A stretch of DNA of 43,174 nucleotides from an uncultured Candidatus Saccharibacteria bacterium. GTDB lineage: Bacteria > Patescibacteriota > Saccharimonadia > Saccharimonadales > Saccharimonadaceae. The stretch spans positions 1 through 43,174 of the forward strand of contig CAPNAV010000005.1 of assembly GCA_948663575.1 (NCBI GenBank), read 5' to 3'. This document shows positions 23,291 through 32,095 of the stretch, piece after piece. The notes under the pieces were generated by a model. That model made no database searches. It had not been told where the DNA came from and saw nothing but the letters and a program-made list of their open reading frames with translations. The position numbers and the translations under genes were made by a program. Every line of letters starts with the position of its first letter. The stretch's first letter is position 1.

Positions 23291-25195
23291 CTAAATAACT
23301 TTTACTTTCGTATCGATGGAGAGGATACGGAAGTGTTCGGATAGATTGATTTTGGCTGCGGAGTCCTTGAAGGAAGAGTCTTTAAATACGGCAGAAATCG
23401 GCTTCATCTGGGCGATTTCTTTGATGGTTTCTTCGGAAATATTATCATCGAAACAAGCGATGAGACCGGAGCCTTCGCCGAAATAGCCATAGATATAGAT
23501 AACGTTGTCGTTGATGGTTCGAGTTTCTAACTTTGAATCAAACGGCAGGGCTGAGGCATAAACCGCACCAAATAACAAATCTAGCGGAGTGCGGTCAGAC
23601 CTAACATTCTCGACCATATCGAGTATGGATTCCTGCGAGTATTCGTTGACGGTTTTACGCACGCCGTCTTTTTCATTAGAATCGTCGATATGGAAGACGC
23701 GGAAACCGGTATCAATCTTCGCGTCCGGATGTTCTTTTTGGATTTTATCACCAGCACGGCGAAGACGCTCGGCGGTGATTTGATCAATGGTTTCGTAACC
23801 AGCTTTGCGTGCTTCGGATTTTTCATTGGTTGGTTCTGGAAGTTGGACGAGAATATATTTACGATTACCACCATCTTCAGTATTCAAATCCATCACAGCA
23901 TGGCCAGTAGTACCGGAACCGGCGAAGAAATCGAGGATGAGAGAGTCAGTATCGTTTATTTTTGTCAAAATCCATTTTAGCATGTCTAATGATTTTGGGT
24001 AGTCGAAGTATTTACCGCCAGTAAGTTCATTAACTAATAGGTTACCATTCTTGCGTGTATCGAACTTTTTTATAGTTGTATCTTTAACTAGTCCATTAGC
24101 GCGATTTTTATGATAAACGGCAATTTCGCCCTTCTTATTTTTTGTAAATACTAATTCATTTTTATACTCGTTTTCAAAACGCTCACGCATCCAATTCCAT
24201 GGATACTGCACGCCATTACGTATCCCGGGTCTAATTGGAGCATATCCACTATTAATAATCTCGTTATCATAGTCCTTAAAACAGCCATTCTCCCTATCGT
24301 ACTCATCCCTAACTAGTGCATCACCTGTCTGTTCATTATAATATATAGTATACCCTCTGTTTTTGTTTGCACTTAGGGGTGAGTTGATAGAATCAAAACT
24401 GTTAGTTAGTGCGTAACTACCACGTTCGTCTTTGTATTTATATTTCTTATAGTCAATATCCTGCAGTACATCACTATTAACATTATCGTCTCGCTTCTTA
24501 TATAAATATAGAAATTCGTGTTGCGTCTTAAACGTTATACTTTGGTTAGCTCCTTGGGCGGTCTTGTCAATAATAAAACATGCCACAAAGTTTTCTTCTC
24601 CAAAAACTTCATCGCAAACTTTTTTGAGATTTGCTTGCTCATTGTCATCGATGGAGATGAAAATTACGCCGTCGTCGGATAGGAGGTTGCGGGCGAGCTT
24701 GAGGCGAGGATACATCATACTGAGCCAGTCACTATGGAAGCGTCCGTTAGATTTGGAATTTTCAATGAACTCGTCTTCGGAAATAATTCTCTCACCATCT
24801 TCGCTTACGGAGTCATCTTCGTATTTATCTTTTTTGGCAGTGAAGTTATCATGGTAAACAAAATCGTGGCCCGTGTTATATGGCGGATCGATATAAATCA
24901 TTTTTACTTGGCCGAGATAATGCGATTGGAGGATTTTCAGAGCGTCGAGGTTATCACCCACGATAAGCACGTTCTCCGTATTATCGAAATCTTTGGAAGC
25001 TTTTACGTCGGGGCGCAAAGTTTTGTTGATTGGGCGACCAGCTTCGACGATGCTTTTGCGCTTACCTACCCAAGTAAAATTATAGGCTTCGTCGCGGTCT
25101 TCTAACTTTGCTAGCTCATCTCGGATTGATTCAAAGAATTCCTTACTACTCCGCCAATCAACGTTATTTAGGTCAACTTTCTCAATATTGTCCAC
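23291..25195 (-). CDS. mod: Type III DNA methyltransferase, Mod subunit (adenine-N6)
   Basis: A beta-class amino methyltransferase. The catalytic motif IV DPPYNTG comes first (about 103-109 from the chosen start) and the AdoMet motif FAGSGT later (about 424-429), with the target-recognition region between them, as in type III Mod proteins. It would methylate adenine on one strand of an asymmetric site and guide Res. I chose GTG at 25195 because GGAGGT stands 5 nt before it; an in-frame TTG at 25207 lacks a ribosome binding site. It has its own promoter (TATAAT at 25224-25219) although it follows the ATPase gene after only about 60 nt. No simple-sequence repeats suggest phase variation. Confidence 0.93.
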   Translation of the reverse strand: MDNIEKVDLNNVDWRSSKEFFESIRDELAKLEDRDEAYNFTWVGKRKSIVEAGRPINKTLRPDVKASKDFDNTENVLIVGDNLDALKILQSHYLGQVKMIYIDPPYNTGHDFVYHDNFTAKKDKYEDDSVSEDGERIISEDEFIENSKSNGRFHSDWLSMMYPRLKLARNLLSDDGVIFISIDDNEQANLKKVCDEVFGEENFVACFIIDKTAQGANQSITFKTQHEFLYLYKKRDDNVNSDVLQDIDYKKYKYKDERGSYALTNSFDSINSPLSANKNRGYTIYYNEQTGDALVRDEYDRENGCFKDYDNEIINSGYAPIRPGIRNGVQYPWNWMRERFENEYKNELVFTKNKKGEIAVYHKNRANGLVKDTTIKKFDTRKNGNLLVNELTGGKYFDYPKSLDMLKWILTKINDTDSLILDFFAGSGTTGHAVMDLNTEDGGNRKYILVQLPEPTNEKSEARKAGYETIDQITAERLRRAGDKIQKEHPDAKIDTGFRVFHIDDSNEKDGVRKTVNEYSQESILDMVENVRSDRTPLDLLFGAVYASALPFDSKLETRTINDNVIYIYGYFGEGSGLIACFDDNISEETIKEIAQMKPISAVFKDSSFKDSAAKINLSEHFRILSIDTKVKVI

Positions 25196-25218
25196 GATTA
25201 CCTCCAAGTTATATAGCT

Positions 25219-25227
25219 ATTATAGCA
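25219..25227 (-). promoter_or_regulatory. Extended -10 upstream of mod
   Basis: Minus strand TGCTATAAT, hexamer 25224-25219, about 24 nt before the GTG start. It would allow methylase synthesis independent of the upstream genes, which protects the chromosome. Confidence 0.6.
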
Positions 25228-25257
25228 TACTCCTATAGTTACCCATAAGCCACAAAA

Positions 25258-27612
25258 TCACGACTCTACAGCAGAGGAAAGCTCTTGTGCTGAAGTCCAG
25301 GTTTCAACAAACGGAGATTCGTCACAACTAAACATCTCAATAAAATCTTCAGTTGCCTTTTTAATAATTTCCGGAGGTAAAATATCCATGTCATTTGCCG
25401 TGCCATGACTAAAGAAGTTAATTGTTTTATACAGCGCGTCATATTCTTTTTCAACGATATATGGAAATATTCTCTTAATTGTTTCTGCTGAAAAATCCCC
25501 TTTAATACCATAGAAATGTTTTAAAATTTCACATATTCGTCTGATGTTATTGCATACATTGAAGTAGGTCCCATCCCTATTTGCCTCATATATGGCTAGA
25601 AGTGATGACTCGAAATCAGAAAGCAGGTGCCCAATTTTAATCCTATTTATTGTGTGGTTATTTAAAATGGCGTACCCATCCTTTGATTCCTGGCCCTCTT
25701 TAGCTCTTTCCTTGCTCCATATTTGTTTTCTCATGATATTAAAGAATTGAATATTATGCGTTAAGATAATCGTTTGTCCGTTCTGTGCCGATTCCTTGTT
25801 CCATACTGCTTGGAGGATGTCATTTTGAAAACTAGCAAGTAATGTACAGATACCAAAAATATTAGAATAGCTTACACTGGAGACCGGGTCGTCTATGACA
25901 AAAATTGCCTCTCCGAACTTGTCTTCAGAGTTTAACGCCTGAATACTACTAGCCATATAATATGCTAATCCCATCATATTCTTTTCACCTTCGCTTACGA
26001 GTTCCATAGACTCAGAAATATCTACGTCATTGAGTTTTATGATGATTTGTTCATTAACAATTTCCGCATTATATTTTTCGATGCCTAGCCTATTTTTCAT
26101 AAAATAATTAAAGAGCCGGCAAATTTGTTGTCGAACATCCTTCTTTGGAGCTTTTTCTTCCGCCTCTCGTAGCCTTCGTTCAGATTCGGCCATCTCTTGT
26201 TGAGCAGTTTTAATGTGATCAATCTGACTTTTGTGATTTTTTAGAAAAGCCTGAAGTTCTTTTTCACCGACCATAGTTCTCGCTTTAGCCAACTCAACGC
26301 TAGCGTCATCCATTTTTTTATTAATCTTAAATATTAGCTTATTATTGGAGCTTATTTGGTTGCTCAAGCTATTCAGAATTTCTTCAATACCGAGGTCTAT
26401 TCTAATTATGTCTGTTGGATTTTCTCTTTTTGCTTCAAGCATGTCCCGTAATGCGCTGAGCTGAGTCAAAAATTCCTCAGTGGCATACCTTGTCCAACGT
26501 TCCCGTAAATTTAGTAATGCGCTCAGTTTATTGATTCTTTTTTCATGAGCGTTCGTTAATTTACCTATGCTTATTATTAACTCATCCACTTTTGCTTGCC
26601 ATGCAAGCAATTTACTCTCGTACTTCGATTTCTCACCTGCGAGAAAGATTTTATATTCGGAAAATAATTCTTTTGTCGCTACATCAAGCGCTTGGCCACA
26701 AAGCAGACAATGCCCCTGATCCTCGCTTTCTAAAATTGATTTTTCCAATAATTCATTGGGTGATGAATATCCATTCAAGAAAGGCTTCAAAAAACTTACA
26801 AAAAATTTGACATTATTAGCAATTTCCTCATTATCCCTTGAAAATGAGGTAGATTTCTCAAGCTCTTTCCTTATATCCTGCAAATCGATATGTGGTAATA
26901 GCTCGTTTATCGATATTTTATCTTCGGACCCCAATAGTAGAAGATCATTACGCTTCTGTTTTGCGTTAGTATAATCAGCCGAAAGAATATTTTCAATACA
27001 CTCTGAATTAAATTTACTTTTTTCCTTTTCCTGCTGATTGATCGTAATTATTTTTGCAATATCTAACGCTTTCCATATATTTCTTTCGTCTGACGAATAT
27101 TTACCCCCTCTTAACTCTTCGACGTACCATGTAAAAGCATTACTAAGCTCATCAATTGCCTCACGTGCCGTTTTAATATAATTCGAAACATCCTTTTTAG
27201 CTCTACTGACAGCAACATCTTCTTCGCCAAGTTCAAGAATAACTTCACCGCTAAGGTCTTTTTCTTTGAAGTTTGGACATGCAATGTTTTTATTTACGTA
27301 GTCACTATTAAATACCAAGACATTAGCTAGAATTTCTTGTGCATCTTCGGAATTATAAGTTACATCCGTAATATTTTCATTATCGAAGCAAAGCTCTATT
27401 TTTACCTCGTCACTCTCAATGGCTTCCTTAGACTTGAAACTATTCAAACTAGTGTTTGGACTTTTCATAGCTACAAGTAGCCTAGATAGGTGCGTTTTTC
27501 CGGACCCATTGGGTGCGTATATAATTTCACGTTTGTGAAGATTCTGATCACTCTCAAAGTTAACGAAGTTTCGGTAGTTTTTAATACTTTTGATTTTCTT
27601 TAATTGCGGCAT
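25258..27612 (-). CDS. RloC/PrrC-like ATPase with zinc-hook motif and putative anticodon nuclease
   Basis: This 784-residue AAA_13-type protein has a P-loop NGSGKT (35-40), an ABC-like signature VSEGEK (539-544), Walker B FVIDDP (571-576) and H-loop LTHN (617-620). Long coiled-coil arms (about 130-300 and 320-490) flank CLLC (302-305), the half-site of a zinc hook. The C-terminal domain has R691-x3-E695 and H736 in FFSHG, an arrangement like the Arg-x3-Glu...His triad of the anticodon nucleases PrrC and RloC. By analogy it would sense failed restriction or DNA damage and cleave a tRNA. tRNA target and triad are inference. RBS AGGAGG. It has its own promoter and sits between the DUF4391 and mod genes. 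Confidence 0.8.
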   Translation of the reverse strand: MPQLKKIKSIKNYRNFVNFESDQNLHKREIIYAPNGSGKTHLSRLLVAMKSPNTSLNSFKSKEAIESDEVKIELCFDNENITDVTYNSEDAQEILANVLVFNSDYVNKNIACPNFKEKDLSGEVILELGEEDVAVSRAKKDVSNYIKTAREAIDELSNAFTWYVEELRGGKYSSDERNIWKALDIAKIITINQQEKEKSKFNSECIENILSADYTNAKQKRNDLLLLGSEDKISINELLPHIDLQDIRKELEKSTSFSRDNEEIANNVKFFVSFLKPFLNGYSSPNELLEKSILESEDQGHCLLCGQALDVATKELFSEYKIFLAGEKSKYESKLLAWQAKVDELIISIGKLTNAHEKRINKLSALLNLRERWTRYATEEFLTQLSALRDMLEAKRENPTDIIRIDLGIEEILNSLSNQISSNNKLIFKINKKMDDASVELAKARTMVGEKELQAFLKNHKSQIDHIKTAQQEMAESERRLREAEEKAPKKDVRQQICRLFNYFMKNRLGIEKYNAEIVNEQIIIKLNDVDISESMELVSEGEKNMMGLAYYMASSIQALNSEDKFGEAIFVIDDPVSSVSYSNIFGICTLLASFQNDILQAVWNKESAQNGQTIILTHNIQFFNIMRKQIWSKERAKEGQESKDGYAILNNHTINRIKIGHLLSDFESSLLAIYEANRDGTYFNVCNNIRRICEILKHFYGIKGDFSAETIKRIFPYIVEKEYDALYKTINFFSHGTANDMDILPPEIIKKATEDFIEMFSCDESPFVETWTSAQELSSAVES

Positions 27613-27630
27613 TAATTCCTCCTATCTTTC

Positions 27631-27659
27631 ATTTTATCACAATGCTTTTGCTAAAGCAA
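27631..27659 (-). promoter_or_regulatory. Promoter of the RloC-like gene, with dyad at -35
   Basis: Minus strand TTGCTT (27659-27654), 17 nt, TAAAAT (27636-27631). The dyad TTGCT-AA-AGCAA (27648-27659) covers the -35 box and could bind a repressor. Confidence 0.5.
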
Positions 27660-27705
27660 CAAGTTTATGTTTTAGCATAAACGGAATAAAGAGGTGTCCA
27701 AGGGA

Positions 27706-28392
27706 CTATTGAAGTTGTTGGGAAAGTTTGTATTTTTCTTCGGCAAGGGATTGTTTTTTGCCGATGGAGGGTTCGGATTTTATTTTTCGGTCGAGGATTG
27801 CGATTTGCTTTTGAATCTTTTCACGCTCTTTCAGGCGCTCGATTTCGTCTTTCATTGCCGAATCATCGCTAATTTGCGCGGAAGAGTTTTCGAAATTATC
27901 CACATCGTTCGTATTCTGAACGGCAGTTAACCTGTCGCTGGCAATCTGGCGGATGAAATTATTATAGACAGCGTCGACATCGAGACCGTCGATTTTGAGT
28001 TGGGCGAGTTTCGGATCGTTCCACTCGGTTTCAAAATAAGTGTCAGTTTTAGCCGTGTTGGTATTTTTCTGATTTTGCTCTTTGTAACTGATGGCGGCCT
28101 TTTCGACTGCACCTTTGGAAATGATAAACAGAATAGGATACGGAATATTAGAGTCGATCGCTTTGAGAACTTTCAACGGAAGTTCGTAATTCTTAGTTTC
28201 AATGCGGAAGACTTCCATTTCCGGCCAAGTTTTTGCGGAGATATTGATAGTTTCCGGAGCGAGTTTGTATTCCCAAGTAATCTTGGCAATTTCGCTTTGG
28301 AAAAGCATTTTCGTAGCGTAATCTATTTTGTCGTAAAAATTTTCCTTGGCGACGAAAGCGCCGACTTTAGCATGTTTCGGAAAAGTTATCAT
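27706..28392 (-). CDS. DUF4391 domain protein of the defence operon
   Basis: This 228-residue protein starts MITFPKHAKVGAFVAKENFYDKI and continues with an alpha/beta domain (to about residue 150: ITWEYKLAPETINI, EMEVFRIETK, YPILFIISKG) that matches what I know as DUF4391. A C-terminal coiled coil (about 180-228, rich in Lys/Glu/Gln) follows. Proteins of this type stand next to SNF2-like helicases and type III Mod/Res genes in other bacteria, and their biochemical role is not known to me. Its ATG overlaps the helicase stop as ATGA, so the two are translationally coupled and probably act together. Confidence 0.75.
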   Translation of the reverse strand: MITFPKHAKVGAFVAKENFYDKIDYATKMLFQSEIAKITWEYKLAPETINISAKTWPEMEVFRIETKNYELPLKVLKAIDSNIPYPILFIISKGAVEKAAISYKEQNQKNTNTAKTDTYFETEWNDPKLAQLKIDGLDVDAVYNNFIRQIASDRLTAVQNTNDVDNFENSSAQISDDSAMKDEIERLKEREKIQKQIAILDRKIKSEPSIGKKQSLAEEKYKLSQQLQ

Positions 28393-31300
28393 TTGACCAC
28401 CAAGAAGTTAATTAGTTCAAAATCGTCGAGACCGGAGATTTTGTTAGTGAGGGCAGTGGTGCCGCCGGCAGTGAAGAGACTGGCAGTATCCTTCTCTTCT
28501 TTGACGAAAATAATACTACGGATAGCGTCGGAAAGGAGTTGAGAATACTTATTCATCTTCTTGCCGCTGTCGGTTTCTTGATTGAAACTTGCGACAAGAC
28601 TGCGGATTGGCGCATCTTTATCTTTGCAGAGAAGACGCATTTTGTCGAGTAATGCTTTTGGATTGAGATGATTGACAAAAACTTCGCCGCTATCCTGAAT
28701 ATAGGCTAAGTAGAATGGATGGAGACGGTTCTGTTTGTCGATATCGACGTCGGAGTTAACATTTTTCAGGATGTAAATCACTCCGGCTGGCGCTTCGCCA
28801 CTAATAGCCGAAGTAGTAGCATTAATACCAAATGGAACATTATCAGCGTCGCCATATTTCTTATGCAACTCTTGCAAGTCGAGATGGAACTCATTGAGAC
28901 CTAAGTCCATAATCGAAACGCCGCTGTTCATTTCTTCTAAGTCAACAACTTCCTCTTGCAGACGTTCAAGCTGAGCCTTGCGATATTCTAGCTCCGGGTC
29001 AGTATTCTCCAAAACATCTCCACCAGCACCAGTAATAGAAATAAGCTTAGTACGATTTTCTACCCTAGCCTTGAGGTTAATATATTCGTCCAATGTAACA
29101 TTGGGCCAAAAGTTTACTAGCCGAATGCATTGATTACCGGAGCCAATACGATCAATACGACCAAAACGTTGAATGATACGAACCGGATTCCAATGAATGT
29201 CGTAGTTAATTAAGTAATCACAATCTTGTAAGTTTTGACCTTCGGAAATACAATCCGTAGCGATAAGAATGTCGACATCTTTATCTGCCATAGCAGAACC
29301 AAATGCGGCACGATTTTTAGCGACCGGACTAAAGCAAGTTAGAATGCTATTAAAGTCTTTTGGTACACCTTGACAGTTAGTCTCGGGGTTCCTACTCCCG
29401 GTAATGACACCAGAATTTAAATGGTATCGTTCCAGCAAGAATGGTGCCAGCTCATTATACAAATAATCAGCCGTATCGGCAAAAGCAGTAAAAACAATAA
29501 TTTTCCTATTTTCTCCATTAATGGGATGCTGGATTTTATCTTCAATGACTTCTTTCAGTTTTTGTAATTTTAGATCGTGCTCTGGAGTAATAAGACGAAT
29601 TTTATCTAGAAGCTCATCAAGAACGACATGATCTTCCATGAGTTTTTGACGCCATGATACGCAATCTATATCTTCTAGACTAATCTTCATATCCTTACCG
29701 ACGGTGTAATCAGAGTTATTATCGTCATCTTCCAAATCGTTAATTTGTTCAATAATATCCTTGAAGTCAAAATCGCTTGTACGATGCTGGCTAAATCTGT
29801 CGATATTGTTAATTGTATTCCCAATTAGTCTATTTAGGCGTTCAACAGTCTCACGAAAGGCATAAATAGAACTCTCGGCGCGTTTAAGGAGATTGGTAAT
29901 CATCAAGACATTACGTCCAGTTTCACGGTTTTCCCATGTTTTTCCGTGAGCAGAATCAATATCGATATATTTGGTAAGCTTTGACTTATAGACAAATTTA
30001 AGCGGAGTGTAAATATCAAGATTGAGTCTATCGATATACTCAAATAAAGTATTAAAATCAATCCCGTCTAAATTAGTCAGGTCAGGACGAAAACTTTTTG
30101 GCATTAATCTTTCCGGAAAAGTACCAAGATTGGTTTCATTGTAATATTTTTCAATATGTTTACGCGAACGCGCAATAGTGACACTATCAAGCAAATCAAA
30201 AAAGTCAAACGATAACATCTCGAGAAGCCTCTCAGTAGTGCGGTATTCAGGTTCAAGTTCTGACCAGGCCACGAACGCTGCATTAGCGTCTCGGAAAATT
30301 TTATTTAGCGAACTTCCGGTTTTTAATTTGCCACTAAGTTCATATTCGTTGCCGCCGCTTGCAATCATAAGCTGATTTTTAAGGTCAGTGAAATCAAGGT
30401 TGACTGGTGTAGCGGAAAGCATAAGAACTTTTGTATTAACGCCGTCTTTAATAATTTTACGAATAAGTTTTTTATAACGGTTCTCATAGTCCTCATCGTT
30501 TCTGTGGTAGCTGCGTTCACCATTGCGGAAATTATGTGATTCGTCAATCACGACAAGATCATAATTTCCCCAGTTAATTAGGCTTAAATCTATACCGTTA
30601 GAGTCACCTTTTTCTCGGCTGAGGTCAGTGTGATATAAGACATCGTAGTTTAGGCGATCGTCTGCTAGTGGATTATTTTTATAATTACCTTTATAAGTAT
30701 TCCAGTTATCACTTAAGCGTTTTGGGCAAAGCACTAGGATCCGCTGATTACGAGATTCAAAATATTTTATAATGCCTAGTGCAGAAAAAGTTTTACCTAG
30801 ACCCACGGAATCGGCCAGGATACAGCCGCCAAAACGGTTTAGTTTAGTAATGCACCCAACTACCGCATCACGCTGGAAATTATATAACATGTTCCAAATT
30901 TTTGACTGCTTAAAGCCAACCGCTTCATTCGGAAGAGCAGTTTCGTCGATATCTTCGAGAAACTCACTAAAAATATTATACAGTGCCATAAAGTAGATGA
31001 ATTCTGGAGAGTTTTCTTTATAGGCAGCAGTAATATTTTCTAGAACCGTATCCGTGACATCGGCAAGCCGATCAGAATCACCCCAAATTTGATTAAACAT
31101 GTTAACATACTGTGTGGCATAAGGAGCATAGACTTTCATAGTAGTGAAATAGGCATTATTTCCCCGGTCTTCTCCTAGTTCCGCCGTAGTGAAATTAGAG
31201 AATGGATTATATGTCGTTTGTTTTTCTGGAGTTTCCACGTTCATGAACGGCGCCATGGTTTCACCAGATACATTGGAACGAAAATGAGCCTTCTTGCGAA

Positions 31301-31670
31301 TCCAGTCGGCGCATTCCTTAGCGATCGCCTGCTGGTTAAGCTCATTACGTAGTTTAACCTCAAAACTAGTACCATAGAGCGAGCGTTCCCGGTCTAGCCT
31401 AGGAATATAAAACTCTCGAGCTTCTTTTGGGATCTTTTCCTTCGTAAATGTCTCACCGGTGAAAATAAAACGAAATTCGTCTATATCATTCAGCTCCCTA
31501 CGAAGCGCTTCGTAGGCATAGATGGAAAAAGACGCCGCAGCAATAGAAACACGACTACCACTTCGCATGGTAACTTTTAGATCATCGATAACTTTTTCAT
31601 GAACATTATCAAGGACCTTTGACAGTTCCTGATCTGACAGTGCTGTATCTTTTTTATTGAATATTCCCAT
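28389..31670 (-). CDS. SNF2/DEAD-type helicase with PLD-like N-terminal region
   Basis: This 1093-residue superfamily 2 helicase has motif I DSVGLGKT near 292, motif II VVIDESHNFRN near 375, motif III LMLSATPVN, and a C-terminal RecA domain with TDCISEGQNLQDCDYLINYD and motif VI QRFGRIDRIGS. The first ~110 residues look like the N-terminal part of phospholipase-D-like modules in related helicases (RVSIAAASFSIYAYEALRREL...FRFIFTG), but I see no HKD catalytic motif. It likely remodels DNA or translocates on it for the restriction complex. It is the first gene of the island and starts 7 nt after TGTTATAAT, so it is leaderless. DUF4391 follows with a 4-nt overlap. Confidence 0.85.
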   Translation of the reverse strand: MGIFNKKDTALSDQELSKVLDNVHEKVIDDLKVTMRSGSRVSIAAASFSIYAYEALRRELNDIDEFRFIFTGETFTKEKIPKEAREFYIPRLDRERSLYGTSFEVKLRNELNQQAIAKECADWIRKKAHFRSNVSGETMAPFMNVETPEKQTTYNPFSNFTTAELGEDRGNNAYFTTMKVYAPYATQYVNMFNQIWGDSDRLADVTDTVLENITAAYKENSPEFIYFMALYNIFSEFLEDIDETALPNEAVGFKQSKIWNMLYNFQRDAVVGCITKLNRFGGCILADSVGLGKTFSALGIIKYFESRNQRILVLCPKRLSDNWNTYKGNYKNNPLADDRLNYDVLYHTDLSREKGDSNGIDLSLINWGNYDLVVIDESHNFRNGERSYHRNDEDYENRYKKLIRKIIKDGVNTKVLMLSATPVNLDFTDLKNQLMIASGGNEYELSGKLKTGSSLNKIFRDANAAFVAWSELEPEYRTTERLLEMLSFDFFDLLDSVTIARSRKHIEKYYNETNLGTFPERLMPKSFRPDLTNLDGIDFNTLFEYIDRLNLDIYTPLKFVYKSKLTKYIDIDSAHGKTWENRETGRNVLMITNLLKRAESSIYAFRETVERLNRLIGNTINNIDRFSQHRTSDFDFKDIIEQINDLEDDDNNSDYTVGKDMKISLEDIDCVSWRQKLMEDHVVLDELLDKIRLITPEHDLKLQKLKEVIEDKIQHPINGENRKIIVFTAFADTADYLYNELAPFLLERYHLNSGVITGSRNPETNCQGVPKDFNSILTCFSPVAKNRAAFGSAMADKDVDILIATDCISEGQNLQDCDYLINYDIHWNPVRIIQRFGRIDRIGSGNQCIRLVNFWPNVTLDEYINLKARVENRTKLISITGAGGDVLENTDPELEYRKAQLERLQEEVVDLEEMNSGVSIMDLGLNEFHLDLQELHKKYGDADNVPFGINATTSAISGEAPAGVIYILKNVNSDVDIDKQNRLHPFYLAYIQDSGEVFVNHLNPKALLDKMRLLCKDKDAPIRSLVASFNQETDSGKKMNKYSQLLSDAIRSIIFVKEEKDTASLFTAGGTTALTNKISGLDDFELINFLVVK

Positions 31671-31677
31671 AGTATAT

Positions 31678-31686
31678 ATTATAACA
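31678..31686 (-). promoter_or_regulatory. Extended -10 of the defence operon, leaderless type
   Basis: Minus strand TGTTATAAT, hexamer 31683-31678, then 7 nt, then ATG at 31670. No RBS. Confidence 0.6.
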
Positions 31687-31735
31687 TCTAGTACTATAGA
31701 ATAGTATTATTAATTCTATACAAAAACAATAATGG

Positions 31736-31815
31736 CCTTGTACGCAAGGAACGGAAACATACCGACATGAAGCTTGCTTCATGAGTCTACGGTTAATGAG
31801 AGACTTTTAACCATC
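31736..31815. other. Run of three inverted repeats at the edge of the defence island
   Basis: CCTTG/CAAGG (31736-31749) comes first, then CATGAAGC-TT-GCTTCATG (31766-31783) enclosed by ACCG/CGGT, then GGTT...AACC (31791 to about 31814). There is no U-tract. It lies downstream of the PspC-like gene and upstream of the helicase promoter. It may be a structured 3' UTR or a boundary element. Confidence 0.4.
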
Positions 31816-31831
31816 CGAGGCTGATAAATGC

Positions 31832-32032
31832 CTACTCCGAAATTACTTCGGATTTGCTGGGCATGATAATCGCGGCGATGATATAGGCAAAGATGCCGCC
31901 GCCCACACAAAAGATAAGTAGAATCCAGGCAAGACGGACGAGTGTAGGGTCTGTGTCAAGATATTCAGCAATACCACCACAAACGCCAGCGATCTGTTTG
32001 CCTTGTTCAATACGATAGAGACGTTTGGTCAT
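31832..32032 (-). CDS. PspC-domain membrane protein
   Basis: A 66-residue PspC-type protein. MTKRLYRIEQGKQIAGVCGGIAEYLDTDPTLVRLAWILLIF is the conserved start (basic patch, GVCGGIAEYL, DPTLVRL), followed by one or two membrane helices and a polar tail. PspC proteins take part in envelope stress responses; small free-standing ones are common and poorly understood. I chose the ATG at 32032 because GGAG stands 7-8 nt before it. An ATG four codons upstream would have its own start overlap that ribosome binding site. It is a single-gene unit between the defence island and the NERD gene. Confidence 0.85.
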   Translation of the reverse strand: MTKRLYRIEQGKQIAGVCGGIAEYLDTDPTLVRLAWILLIFCVGGGIFAYIIAAIIMPSKSEVISE

Positions 32033-32095
32033 GATTTGCTCCATTTAGTCATTTTACTATATTTTACGCCTTACTTTATATTTTGTCAATGTGAT

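Noticed and set aside
23291..25195. Phase variation of the type III methylase by simple repeats
   Set aside because: No tandem di-, tetra- or pentanucleotide tract or long homopolymer is seen in or before mod.
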